This document shows, one piece after another, positions 7,772 to 14,816 of a stretch of DNA of 22,009 nt; position 1 is the stretch's first letter, and each line of letters begins with the position of its first letter. The DNA is taken from the IMG/VR virus record IMGVR_UViG_3300010354_000772, positions 1 through 22,009 of that record; one strand, written 5' to 3'. The stretch comes from a virus. A program made the translations under genes and the position numbers. Under the pieces are notes generated by a model. The model saw only the letters and a program-made list of their open reading frames with translations, was not told the DNA's origin and did no database searches.

Positions 7772-8211
7772 TGGCAAAATTTGCTCAGGGAAAATTTGAA
7801 ATGAAAAACCCTGACAAATATGTAGGGAAGAAAATACCTTTGGCTCGTAGTTCTTGGGAATTCATTTTTATGCGTATGCTTGATGAGCATCCGGGTGTTC
7901 AAAATTGGGCTAGCGAAAGTATACAGATACCTTATAGAGATCCTCTTACCGGTAGACAAACTATATATGTTCCAGATTTCTTTATTGTTTATGTAGATAA
8001 AAATCAAGGTAAACATGCTGAAGTAGTGGAAGTAAAACCAAGTAATCAAACCCTTAGAGAAGCGGTCGGTAAAAGTCGATACAATCAAGAACAGTACGTC
8101 CGTAATCTTGCCAAATGGGAAGCAGCCAATGCCTGGTGTAAACAACAAGGCATACGTTTTAGAGTAGTTAACGAATCTGACATTTTTCACACCGGAGCCA
8201 AGCGTAGATAA
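7771..8211 (+). CDS. 4: Head completion nuclease gp4 (T4 gp4/gp50 family)
   Basis: This 146-residue protein matches the T4 gp4 head completion protein, thought to trim or protect the DNA end when the filled head is closed. The PD-(D/E)xK-like residues are visible: E30 in 'ARSSWEFIFMRMLD', D69 in 'IYVPDFFIVY', and E87/K89 in 'EVVEVKPSNQT'. This agrees with a TnsA-like endonuclease fold. The end, 'WCKQQGIRFRVVNESDIF', is also typical. Length is close to T4 gp4 (150 residues). It is coupled to the upstream small protein by a TAATG overlap. Confidence 0.85.
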   Translation: MAKFAQGKFEMKNPDKYVGKKIPLARSSWEFIFMRMLDEHPGVQNWASESIQIPYRDPLTGRQTIYVPDFFIVYVDKNQGKHAEVVEVKPSNQTLREAVGKSRYNQEQYVRNLAKWEAANAWCKQQGIRFRVVNESDIFHTGAKRR

Positions 8212-8214
8212 GTA
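8209..8214 (+). promoter_or_regulatory. Variant late promoter core TAAGTA with leaderless spacing
   Basis: TAAGTA-TTTCT-ATG: one base differs from TAAATA, but the five-base spacing to the start at 8220 is the same and the spacer ends in T, as at most other sites. It overlaps the gp4 stop codon. It is weaker evidence than the exact matches. Confidence 0.4.
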
Positions 8215-8219
8215 TTTCT

Positions 8220-8846
8220 ATGTTTTTAATAGAGAAAAAGAATCTTGGTAATTTTCCTTTGGTGGAAGGAAAAATCCTACCTGATCACCTAGATCAAGTT
8301 TATTGGGAGATACTCAACCAGCGCCATGAAATATATCAAGGTTGTTTGGATGATCCAGATTTTGATTATATCGATGCTGTTTGGTCATCTCTAAATTACA
8401 ATGCTGTTGATAAATTTCCAAAACTTGATTTTTTACTGCCTGCTCTTAAAGAAAGTCTACAATTATTAAATGATGATATAGATCAATATTTTTTAAAGAG
8501 TTGGATAAACATATGGCCAGAAGGACAAAGCATAGGTTACCATACACATTATGGTACATGGCACGGATATTATGTTATAAAAGACACAGGGACAACAACT
8601 TATTATTTTCCCAACGGATCAAAAGAACCTGTGGGTCTTGAAAATTTCGATGGACATTTTGTCTGCACAAGCTCTAAAGTTCCTCATTTAGCACAAGTTA
8701 ACAAGAGTAAAACAATTAGAATGAGTCTCGGTTTTAATATTGCTACCTGGGACGAAATTTTAAGAGAAGAACGTAATAGTGTTGATTTGCCCAACATTAA
8801 AATTCGTGAATCTACAAGAGCTTTACGCGATTATTTTCATGATTAA
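8220..8846 (+). CDS. Putative Fe(II)/2-oxoglutarate oxygenase-like protein
   Basis: This 208-residue protein has a C-terminal double-stranded beta-helix look. 'IGYHTHYGTWHGYYVI' at 105-120 supplies the first metal-site histidines (H108, H110, with H115 near). 'TTTYYFPNG' follows, then 'SSKVPHLAQVNKSKTIRMSLGFNI' at 151-174 gives the distal H156 and R167, the usual 2-oxoglutarate anchor position. The metal motif reads H-x-H rather than the classical H-x-D/E, so catalysis is uncertain and a plain cupin is an alternative. The substrate is unknown; phage proteins of this kind have been proposed to modify proteins or nucleotides. It follows gp4 by eight bases and overlaps the next, also oxygenase-like, gene by eight bases. 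Confidence 0.6.
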   Translation: MFLIEKKNLGNFPLVEGKILPDHLDQVYWEILNQRHEIYQGCLDDPDFDYIDAVWSSLNYNAVDKFPKLDFLLPALKESLQLLNDDIDQYFLKSWINIWPEGQSIGYHTHYGTWHGYYVIKDTGTTTYYFPNGSKEPVGLENFDGHFVCTSSKVPHLAQVNKSKTIRMSLGFNIATWDEILREERNSVDLPNIKIRESTRALRDYFHD

Positions 8847-9318
8847 TAAAATTGGAGAGGTTGATTCATCTGTATTGCTAAAAGAATATTTAAAATTAGA
8901 ATCTAAGATTTTTTGGCAAAACAATATGGATAACGAGTTTAATGTAGGACTTTATAGATACGACCAAAAAATATATTTTGGCCAAAATAAAACTCATAAA
9001 GAAAGTGCTTGGGCTTATTGTTCAGCAGACAATACTTCTTATGTAGAAACTGTTTTTGAAAGCATTAAAGAAAATTTCAATCTAAAAAGGATTAGGTTCA
9101 TGTGGCTTAAATATAATAGCTGTTATGAATTTCATTTAGATCCTTTTGAAAATATACATATACCTATTATAACTAATCAAGAATGTTATTTTCTTTTCAA
9201 AAATGGGTATTTAGAACATTTAAAAACCGGTTCAGTATATTTGGTAAACACTAAACTAGAACATACAGTAATAAATGGTGGAGCTAGTTGGAGATTACAT
9301 CTAGTAGGAAATACGTAA
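8839..9318 (+). CDS. Putative aspartyl/asparaginyl hydroxylase-like 2-oxoglutarate oxygenase
   Basis: This 159-residue protein contains a compact Fe(II)/2-oxoglutarate site: H99-L-D101 in 'YEFHLDPFENIHIPIIT', the distal H142 in 'KLEHTVINGG', and R152 in 'WRLHLVG'. The order H-x-D, G(S/T)VYLVN, EHT, N-G-G, R-x-H-L-V matches the AspH-like hydroxylase fold. The reading frame is open further upstream to about 8779, but that part overlaps the previous gene and reads unconvincingly. ATG 8839 overlaps the preceding stop by eight bases, in keeping with tight coupling. The N-terminal 80 residues show no motif I recognise. The substrate is not predictable. Small proteins of this type recur in aquatic T4-like phages. 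Confidence 0.65.
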   Translation: MINKIGEVDSSVLLKEYLKLESKIFWQNNMDNEFNVGLYRYDQKIYFGQNKTHKESAWAYCSADNTSYVETVFESIKENFNLKRIRFMWLKYNSCYEFHLDPFENIHIPIITNQECYFLFKNGYLEHLKTGSVYLVNTKLEHTVINGGASWRLHLVGNT

Positions 9319-9330
9319 ATTGGAAATTAT

Positions 9331-9819
9331 ATGACTAAGAAATTAGAAGAATTGTTTAATTTAGAGGAAAAGGACAAAGCTCATGTGCCTAAAGCACTAA
9401 ATGAAGAGATTGTTCAAAAAGCCAGAGAAGTTAAAAGTCTAGATGAATCTATGCAAGCAGTGAACCAAATTACTCAAAGCTTGCCACATATCAATGAGTT
9501 GAACGATCTAAACGATCAAGAATTAGACGCTCTAGCTGTAAAAGCGGAAAAAGCTTATGACGACTTAATGGATCTTGGCATGAATGTCGAAGTGCGTTAT
9601 AGCGGACGTATTTTTGAAGTGGCCGCTAGCATGATGGGACATGCTATTACCGCTAAATCTAATAAAATTGAAAAGAAGTTAAAGGCCGTAGATTTGCAGT
9701 TGAAAAAGCTTAAAATTGATAACGATGCAGGTGTAGATCCTAATAATGTTATTAACGGACAGGGCTATGTTATTACAGATAGAAACGAGCTCCTGAAAAA
9801 ACTGGGAGGAAAGGTATAA
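9331..9819 (+). CDS. 16: Small terminase subunit gp16
   Basis: This 162-residue protein is predicted to be the DNA-recognition/regulatory subunit of the packaging motor, forming an oligomeric ring that stimulates gp17. The diagnostic part is 'SGRIFEVAASMMGHAITAKSNKIEKKLKAVDLQLKKLKID' (residues about 90-130), a long helix pair typical of T4-like gp16. The N-terminal 'TKKLEELFNLE' is also familiar from related phages. Charged residues are frequent, as expected for a coiled-coil assembly. No clear Shine-Dalgarno sequence precedes the ATG, apart from a weak TTGGAAAT. gp17 does not follow directly; two other genes lie between, which is not the T4 arrangement. Confidence 0.8.
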   Translation: MTKKLEELFNLEEKDKAHVPKALNEEIVQKAREVKSLDESMQAVNQITQSLPHINELNDLNDQELDALAVKAEKAYDDLMDLGMNVEVRYSGRIFEVAASMMGHAITAKSNKIEKKLKAVDLQLKKLKIDNDAGVDPNNVINGQGYVITDRNELLKKLGGKV

Positions 9820-9822
9820 ATA
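9815..9822 (+). promoter_or_regulatory. Full TATAAATA late promoter, leaderless spacing
   Basis: TATAAATA-TAGCT-ATG matches the complete T4 late consensus and sits five bases before the start at 9828. It overlaps the gp16 stop codon. Confidence 0.85.
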
Positions 9823-9827
9823 TAGCT

Positions 9828-10397
9828 ATGAAGACTCTAAAAGAATATCTTGCTGAAAGCAAGAAAGTATATAACTTTAAAATTAAGGTTGCTGGAGATT
9901 TGCCAGAATCTTTTCAGGATAATTTAAAGCAATCCTTAGACCGCTGTAAAGTTGTAAAACTAGAAAAAATTAAAAGCACCCCAATACAAGCACTACCTCT
10001 AGATTTTCCTACTATGAAAAACGTAGAGGTCCACATGTTTGAAGTTATTTGTGAGTATCCTATTACAGCACCCGAAATAGCAAGTGATGTTAAGTCTTTA
10101 GGCTTACGCGAAGAATGTTTTAGGGTTAGAGGCAGTAGTGAGCCTAGCGAAATTGATCAGGAAACCAAGGGGGAAATTCTTAATCCTGAAGGATTATTGA
10201 ATGATAGTCAGTACAAAGAATCAGCAAACGCAAAACATAAAGATTATTTTGGAGACGATTTTAACAAGGCATTTCTAAAAGACTTAGAAAAATCAGCAAA
10301 ACAACGTAAAAAAGATCAAACAGGGCCAACTGAATACAAGCTGCCCAAGGCCAAGGAAGATAAAATAGGTCTTAAAAGCGCCGTGGGGAGTAAGTAA
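9828..10397 (+). CDS. Probable capsid-targeted internal protein with T4-like targeting peptide
   Basis: This 189-residue protein begins MKTLKEYLAES. The first ten residues align with the T4 capsid-targeting sequence MKTYQEFIAE, found on Alt and on internal proteins IPI-IPIII and removed by the gp21 prohead protease after an (L/I)-x-E site. Here L8-A9-E10 fits that site. I therefore predict packaging in the prohead core and cleavage after E10. The rest has an alpha/beta part (about 15-105) and a highly charged Lys/Asp/Glu-rich tail (about 120-189). No enzyme motif is visible. It is expressed from a perfect late promoter and is immediately followed by an acidic protein gene. Its alternative is a minor head or packaging accessory protein. 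Confidence 0.65.
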   Translation: MKTLKEYLAESKKVYNFKIKVAGDLPESFQDNLKQSLDRCKVVKLEKIKSTPIQALPLDFPTMKNVEVHMFEVICEYPITAPEIASDVKSLGLREECFRVRGSSEPSEIDQETKGEILNPEGLLNDSQYKESANAKHKDYFGDDFNKAFLKDLEKSAKQRKKDQTGPTEYKLPKAKEDKIGLKSAVGSK

Positions 10398-11114
10398 ATG
10401 AATTTTCATGAATTGTTAAATAGAATGCGTCAGCTCGACGCACCAGCAGATGCAGTAGTAGAAAAGGATGTTGGAGAATGTGGTCCAGCAATGGCTTCGC
10501 CAAGCCCGATGATGCCAAAGCCAGATACACCACCGCCAAGCCTAAGTATTAATATGAATGCACAGGGTATGGATGATATCGCAGATATTATGAAGTTAAT
10601 TGCCAAGGTAAATCCAGACATGGAAACGCCGCCAGTAGCTTCGATTGGAATGGCTCCAAGTGTAACCGATATTAAACCTGCACTTCCACCTCTAAAGATG
10701 TTACCGGATTTAGACAGTGAACCTCACTCTGAACCAGATGCAGACAATTTTGGTGGCCCAAGTGATATGGATGCTGATAACATGCCTGGCGGAATGGACG
10801 GTGTAAGTAAAGCACAAGGTGATCAAGACAACGACGGTGATCATGATATGGATGATCATGATATGGAACCAAAAGATGACGATAAGGATGCTAAGGACGA
10901 CGAAAAGAAAGAATGGGCTAACGATCCTGATCCTGAATTAAAAGATACAGACTATATGGTCAACAAGTTAGCGGGTGGCCTGAATCGTCCACAAAAAATG
11001 ACACCGCATGGCTATCGTAATGGGGACAATCCATTAGCTATGGAAGGTGATGAGTTACGTGCGTACATTAAATCAGAACTACAACGTAGATTAAACGAAG
11101 CCAAAAACAAATAA
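10398..11114 (+). CDS. Acidic, Pro/Met/Asp-rich low-complexity protein, function unknown
   Basis: This 238-residue protein opens with a helix 'MNFHELLNRMRQLDAP', then 'VVEKDVGECGPAMASPSP' and a Pro/Met-rich spacer. 'MDDIADIMKLIAKVNPDM' (about 58-75) forms a second helix. Residues 141-172 are almost entirely acidic and contain 'DQDNDGDHDMDD', which fits an EF-hand-like D-x-D-x-D-G calcium loop. The C-terminus ends with 'ELRAYIKSELQRRLNEAKNK', a basic/acidic helix with an L-x-E that could be a prohead protease site. The ATG directly abuts the upstream stop, so it is translated with the capsid-targeted protein. Conserved aquatic-phage proteins of this make-up are known only as hypothetical. A head-internal or scaffold-associated role is inferred. 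Confidence 0.6.
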   Translation: MNFHELLNRMRQLDAPADAVVEKDVGECGPAMASPSPMMPKPDTPPPSLSINMNAQGMDDIADIMKLIAKVNPDMETPPVASIGMAPSVTDIKPALPPLKMLPDLDSEPHSEPDADNFGGPSDMDADNMPGGMDGVSKAQGDQDNDGDHDMDDHDMEPKDDDKDAKDDEKKEWANDPDPELKDTDYMVNKLAGGLNRPQKMTPHGYRNGDNPLAMEGDELRAYIKSELQRRLNEAKNK

Positions 11115-11125
11115 TTAGTAAAATC

Positions 11126-11153
11126 AAATAGGCCCTGCGGGGCCTATTTTTTT
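11126..11153 (+). terminator. Rho-independent terminator upstream of large terminase
   Basis: A 10-bp stem AAATAGGCCC (11126-11135) pairs with GGGCCTATTT (11140-11149), with loop TGCG and a seven-T run. It lies just in front of the late promoter at 11157. Confidence 0.9.
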
Positions 11154-11156
11154 GGT

Positions 11157-11162
11157 TAAATA
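11157..11162 (+). promoter_or_regulatory. T4-type late promoter core, leaderless spacing
   Basis: GTTAAATA-ATTGC-ATG: the core is five bases before the start at 11168 and three bases after the terminator's T-run, so no leader or Shine-Dalgarno sequence is possible. Confidence 0.8.
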
Positions 11163-11167
11163 ATTGC

Positions 11168-12754
11168 ATGGGAAAAAGTCTTGACGGCGTATTGATTAAA
11201 AAAGCTCATGCGCCACAACGTTATACTCTAGAAGAGGTTAAGCATCTAGAGGCTTGCATGGATCCATTAACGGGTCCATTATATTTCTGCAGAAATTTTT
11301 TAAAAATACAACATCCTGTTAAAGGCTCTATTCCTTTTGAGCCTTATGGCTACCAGGTAGGATTAATTGAGTCCTACACAAAACACAAACAATGCGTAGC
11401 TATGTTACCTCGACAGATGGGAAAAACTACTTGTGCAGTAGGTTATCTACTATGGTACACACAATTTGTGTCTGATGCACAAGTATTGATTGCTGCGCAC
11501 AAATATGATGGTGCTAAAGATATCATGGATCGATATCGTTTTGCTTATGAAAACCTTCCAGACTTTATTCGTGCAGGTGTCATAACCTATAATAGAAACA
11601 CAATTGAATACGACAACGGAGCTAGGATACAAGCCACAACAACTACGGAAAATACCGGTCGTGGTAAATCACTATCTTTAATTTACTGTGACGAGTTTGC
11701 GTTTGTCCAACCCCCAGAAAAAGCTAAGGAATTTTGGACAGCATTATCTCCAACTTTGGCCACAGGTGGTAAGTGTATTATTACCAGCACACCAAACTCG
11801 GACGAAGATCAGTTTGCTTTAATTTGGACAGAAGCCAATAAGAAATTTGATGAATACGGTAACGAAGCTGAACTCGGACAAAATGGCTTCTTTCCTTATT
11901 TTGCTCATTGGTCAGAACACCCAGATCGAGATGAGAATTGGGCCCGAGTAGAACAAGCCAAAATAGGTGAGGAGAGATTTCGTAGAGAATTTGAATGCGA
12001 ATTCTTAATTTTTGACGAAACTCTAATTAATTCAGTTAAGCTAGCTGAATTAGAAGGTAGAGATCCCGTAATGACCATGGGACAAACACGTTGGTATAAA
12101 GAAATTGATCCTCGCTGCACTTATTTGGTGGCATTAGATCCTAGCTTAGGTACAGGCGGAGATTATGGGGCAATACAAATTTTTGAAATGCCTAGCATGA
12201 CTCAAGTTGGGGAATGGAGGCATAATTTAACTCCCGTACAATCACAAGTTAAAATTATGCGTGAAATATTAAGATATATTCATGATAGAGGACAAGAACA
12301 CGGTGCGGCTCCTCAAATCTATTACAGCGTTGAAAATAATACATTAGGTGAAGCTGCACTAGTAGTAATTAATAATATAGGCGAAGAAAACTTTCCAGGT
12401 TTATTTTTAAGCGAACCAATACGTAAAGGCCATATCCGCAAGTTCCGTAAAGGCTTCAATACTACTCATAGAACTAAAATATCTGCTTGCAGTCAACTAA
12501 AATATATGTTGGAGCAGAAAAAAATGACAATAAGCAGCAAGCCATTGATAAGCGAATTAAAAACATTTGTGGCTAACGGCGTAGGGTTTGGCGCAAAAAC
12601 AGGAGAACACGACGACCTTGTTTCTAGTTGTTTATTAATCATTCGTATGGCGGGCATCCTAAGCGATTGGGATCCAAAAATCTACGAAAAAATGACCGAA
12701 AAGCTTACTGAAGACCAACTGCCTATGCCTATATTTGTAAGCAGTGGATATTGA
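11168..12754 (+). CDS. 17: Large terminase subunit gp17 (packaging ATPase and nuclease)
   Basis: This 528-residue protein is the DNA packaging motor and headful nuclease. The ATPase domain shows Walker A at 81-88 (PRQMGKTT, K86), Walker B at 171-176 (LIYCDE, with E176 as catalytic glutamate), and the coupling motif 'TSTPN' at 206-210. The nuclease domain shows the RNase-H-type acidic triad: D324 in 'LVALDPSLGTGGDYG', E389 in 'YYSVENNTLGE', and D482/D483 in 'GEHDDLVSSCLL'. T4 gp17 is 610 residues; the shorter length here reflects a reduced N-terminus. Start and promoter are tightly defined. The next gene begins 11 bases downstream behind its own late promoter core, which overlaps the terminase stop codon region. 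Confidence 0.95.
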   Translation: MGKSLDGVLIKKAHAPQRYTLEEVKHLEACMDPLTGPLYFCRNFLKIQHPVKGSIPFEPYGYQVGLIESYTKHKQCVAMLPRQMGKTTCAVGYLLWYTQFVSDAQVLIAAHKYDGAKDIMDRYRFAYENLPDFIRAGVITYNRNTIEYDNGARIQATTTTENTGRGKSLSLIYCDEFAFVQPPEKAKEFWTALSPTLATGGKCIITSTPNSDEDQFALIWTEANKKFDEYGNEAELGQNGFFPYFAHWSEHPDRDENWARVEQAKIGEERFRREFECEFLIFDETLINSVKLAELEGRDPVMTMGQTRWYKEIDPRCTYLVALDPSLGTGGDYGAIQIFEMPSMTQVGEWRHNLTPVQSQVKIMREILRYIHDRGQEHGAAPQIYYSVENNTLGEAALVVINNIGEENFPGLFLSEPIRKGHIRKFRKGFNTTHRTKISACSQLKYMLEQKKMTISSKPLISELKTFVANGVGFGAKTGEHDDLVSSCLLIIRMAGILSDWDPKIYEKMTEKLTEDQLPMPIFVSSGY

Positions 12755-12760
12755 TAAATA
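12755..12760 (+). promoter_or_regulatory. T4-type late promoter core, leaderless spacing
   Basis: GATAAATA-TAACT-ATG points to the start at 12766 rather than the TTG at 12751. The core begins on the base after the gp17 stop. Confidence 0.75.
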
Positions 12761-12765
12761 TAACT

Positions 12766-14490
12766 ATGGATGCTACCAACAATATTGCAACTGATTTATT
12801 CTACAAAATTCGCAGTAGATTCACCGGGTTAAAACTGGGTGATGCCAACGGCGCTATTACTATTAATCCAGAAAGCGCACGTTTTTTTGACTTTGATTAT
12901 AAAGACGGAGAAACTGATATTGGTCATGTTAGCATCAGTTTGGCAGAAAATAACAGTATTAAAGTTTATTTTAGTACAGGCATTACAGAATCGATGAATC
13001 CGTTACAAAAACAAAACTGGTACGGATTTCTAAAAGAATTACGATTATTTGCTAAACGCAGATTGATGAGTTTTGACACTAGGGACATTGCCAAAGATAA
13101 TCTAGATCAACGTGATTACGCATTCCTTAGCCAACATAATAAACCGCAAGCACAACCAAATCAAATTATAAAACCCGTTGGAGAAAGTATTATGAGCGAA
13201 AGCGCAATGTATGGTAGCAAAAATGTCAGCTTCCAAAAATTGATGGACACCCGCTTAATTATTAAGCACAGCAAATCAATCATGGATGATACAAATCCAG
13301 GTGCAAGAACAAGAAATATTTCAGCTTTGTTTGTCGAAAATCAAGATGGTGAACGATTCAAATATCCATTTATTCATTTAGCCGGTGCTCGTGCTATGCA
13401 ACGTCACGTTGCTAATGGCGGTTTACCTTACGACGAGATTGGAAAGAGCATTGTAGGCATGAGTGAAGAAATCGCTCAATTAAAAAGTTTTGAATCATAT
13501 GTTGTTCGCAACGATTTAATGAACGCAGTTAACAACGGTATAGTTGAAAAAAGCTCAAAATATCTAAACAAGTTAAGAGAAACTGTTAAGAGTTTGGCCA
13601 AACAAAGTCATTACGAAAATTATAAAACAAATTTTAAACCGATGGAAACATCAGAAGTACCGCAAGAAGTCATAGAACAATTCACTGACCAATTTACAGT
13701 GAGAAATTTTAAAGAAGATGTAAAATCAGTATTTCCAACATTATACAAATTAATGAGAGAAGATGAAATAGGCTATGACGACATAGTCGAAATGACACAG
13801 CCAATGGAAACAGAACAAGCAGAAACAAACCTAGCAGATCCATTTATAAAATTTGAACAATGGGCAATGAGACTAGGCGAAGAAAATTCAATCACTAGCG
13901 AAGATGCTGAAGAGAAATCACAGGCAATTAAAGAATTACAAGAACTAGTTGGTCAACATTTTCCTGCAGGAGTAGATGGTAGCAATGCTATCGAAAGCCT
14001 TAAGGGAATTATTGACGATCCTCAACTATTCATGCAAATTAAAGAAGCAAGTAAGCAAGATCCAGATACCTGTGTTAGAGGCATCGTAAAAGATTGGTTA
14101 GAATCTAATGCACCAGACACACTAGAACAATTAGATTTTGGAGACTTCCAAGAAGAACCAGACGGTGGAGAGATGCCTCCGCAAGAACAGAACACTTCAG
14201 GCGGAGCAGACAGTTCACCGTTAAGTCAAGATAACACAGATGAAAAGTTTGACAAAGAAATGGATCGTAGATTGAATGTAGGTGCTTTAGCAGAATTCCT
14301 ACACAGCTTCTACGATCGTGAAACAGGCACATTCCCTAAAGGTCCAGAAGGTGTTGCTATTATGGTAGGCAAAAAATTTGGTGAACAGGCAGAAATGGTT
14401 GCTCGCAAAATGATCGAAAGAATGGCCCCAACTCAACAAGATCCTACTATGATGGAATTGAGTAGGATTAAAGAGTTAGTTAAATTTTAA
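12766..14490 (+). CDS. Large conserved phage protein of unknown function, probable virion or packaging-associated
   Basis: This 574-residue protein begins MDATNNIATDLFYKIRSR. It is not the portal protein that would be expected near gp17. Visible parts are an N-terminal alpha/beta domain (about 1-130) with 'FFDFDYKDGETDIGHVSISLAEN' and 'SIKVYFSTGI'; a linker with 'KPVGESIMSESAMYGSKN' (about 137-154); a middle domain with 'RTRNISALFVENQDGERFKYPF' and 'HLAGARAMQRHVANGG'; a charged helical stretch (about 265-400); an acidic Gln/Gly/Ser linker (about 460-495); and a C-terminal helix pair (about 500-574). No catalytic motif is clear. I recall similar openings in aquatic T4-like phages, always unassigned. 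It shares the leaderless late promoter of virion genes and lies just after gp17, so a head or head-internal protein is the best guess. Confidence 0.6.
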   Translation: MDATNNIATDLFYKIRSRFTGLKLGDANGAITINPESARFFDFDYKDGETDIGHVSISLAENNSIKVYFSTGITESMNPLQKQNWYGFLKELRLFAKRRLMSFDTRDIAKDNLDQRDYAFLSQHNKPQAQPNQIIKPVGESIMSESAMYGSKNVSFQKLMDTRLIIKHSKSIMDDTNPGARTRNISALFVENQDGERFKYPFIHLAGARAMQRHVANGGLPYDEIGKSIVGMSEEIAQLKSFESYVVRNDLMNAVNNGIVEKSSKYLNKLRETVKSLAKQSHYENYKTNFKPMETSEVPQEVIEQFTDQFTVRNFKEDVKSVFPTLYKLMREDEIGYDDIVEMTQPMETEQAETNLADPFIKFEQWAMRLGEENSITSEDAEEKSQAIKELQELVGQHFPAGVDGSNAIESLKGIIDDPQLFMQIKEASKQDPDTCVRGIVKDWLESNAPDTLEQLDFGDFQEEPDGGEMPPQEQNTSGGADSSPLSQDNTDEKFDKEMDRRLNVGALAEFLHSFYDRETGTFPKGPEGVAIMVGKKFGEQAEMVARKMIERMAPTQQDPTMMELSRIKELVKF

Positions 14491-14537
14491 TTTGAGCATA
14501 TCAAAGTCAACGAAATAGTTTCATTAGGCGTTATATA

Positions 14538-14566
14538 TTATACGCAGGCACTAAGTCTGCGTATAA
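14538..14566 (+). other. Perfect 10-bp stem-loop in the leader of the exported protein gene
   Basis: TTATACGCAG (14538-14547) pairs with CTGCGTATAA (14557-14566) around a nine-base loop. No T-run follows, so it is unlikely to be a terminator. It sits 18 bases before the ATG at 14585, just upstream of the AAAAAGGA Shine-Dalgarno sequence. A message-stabilising or regulatory leader hairpin, or an operator, is possible. I see no convincing sigma70 promoter in 14491-14540; TTGAGC-N18-TAGTTT is a weak candidate. Confidence 0.55.
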
Positions 14567-14584
14567 CCTAAAAAGGAAATTAAA

Positions 14585-14815
14585 ATGAAACTAGTTGCAA
14601 CTTTAATCGCAAGCATGTTCGCAGTTAGCGCATTTGCCGCTGACCCTGCTAAGAAAGAAGAAAAGAAACCAGAAGCCAAACCAGCTGCAACAGCACCTGT
14701 TGCTCCAGCACCGTCAACTAAGCCTGCTGATAAAAAGGCCGAGCCTGCAAAAAGCGAGGCAGCAAAGCCTGCTGCTAAAGCCGAGGATAAAAAAGCCGAA
14801 GCTGCTAAGAAGTAA
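14585..14815 (+). CDS. Small exported Ala/Lys/Pro-rich protein (Sec signal peptide)
   Basis: This 76-residue protein has a textbook signal peptide: MK, a hydrophobic core 'LVATLIASMFAVSAF', and an A-x-A site with probable cleavage between A18 and A19. The mature 58 residues are low complexity, composed almost only of Ala, Lys, Glu and Pro, and would be an extended, highly charged periplasmic chain. Very similar small exported proteins are common in Burkholderiales and Methylophilales, which suggests capture from such a host. It has a Shine-Dalgarno sequence and a leader hairpin but no late promoter core. Superinfection exclusion, envelope stabilisation or a spanin-like part are all possible; nothing in the sequence decides among these. 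Confidence 0.7.
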   Translation: MKLVATLIASMFAVSAFAADPAKKEEKKPEAKPAATAPVAPAPSTKPADKKAEPAKSEAAKPAAKAEDKKAEAAKK

Positions 14816-14816
14816 T

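Noticed and set aside
7747-8190. Minus-strand frame of 147 codons over gp4
   Set aside because: It is fully antisense to the recognisable gp4 gene and has no promoter core or plausible protein features.
12751-12765. TTG start for the 574-residue protein
   Set aside because: It would fall on the terminase end and the late promoter; ATG 12766 has the five-base spacing seen at other genes.
12766-14490. Portal protein gp20
   Set aside because: The position near gp17 and the size invite it, but the sequence shows no portal-like segments and instead has acidic and Gln-rich linkers and several separate domains.
14634-14814. Upstream part of the frame containing the 69-residue remnant
   Set aside because: It is the +1 frame of the repetitive exported-protein gene; its basic, Leu/Gln-rich reading is a composition artefact and its TTG start has no ribosome site.
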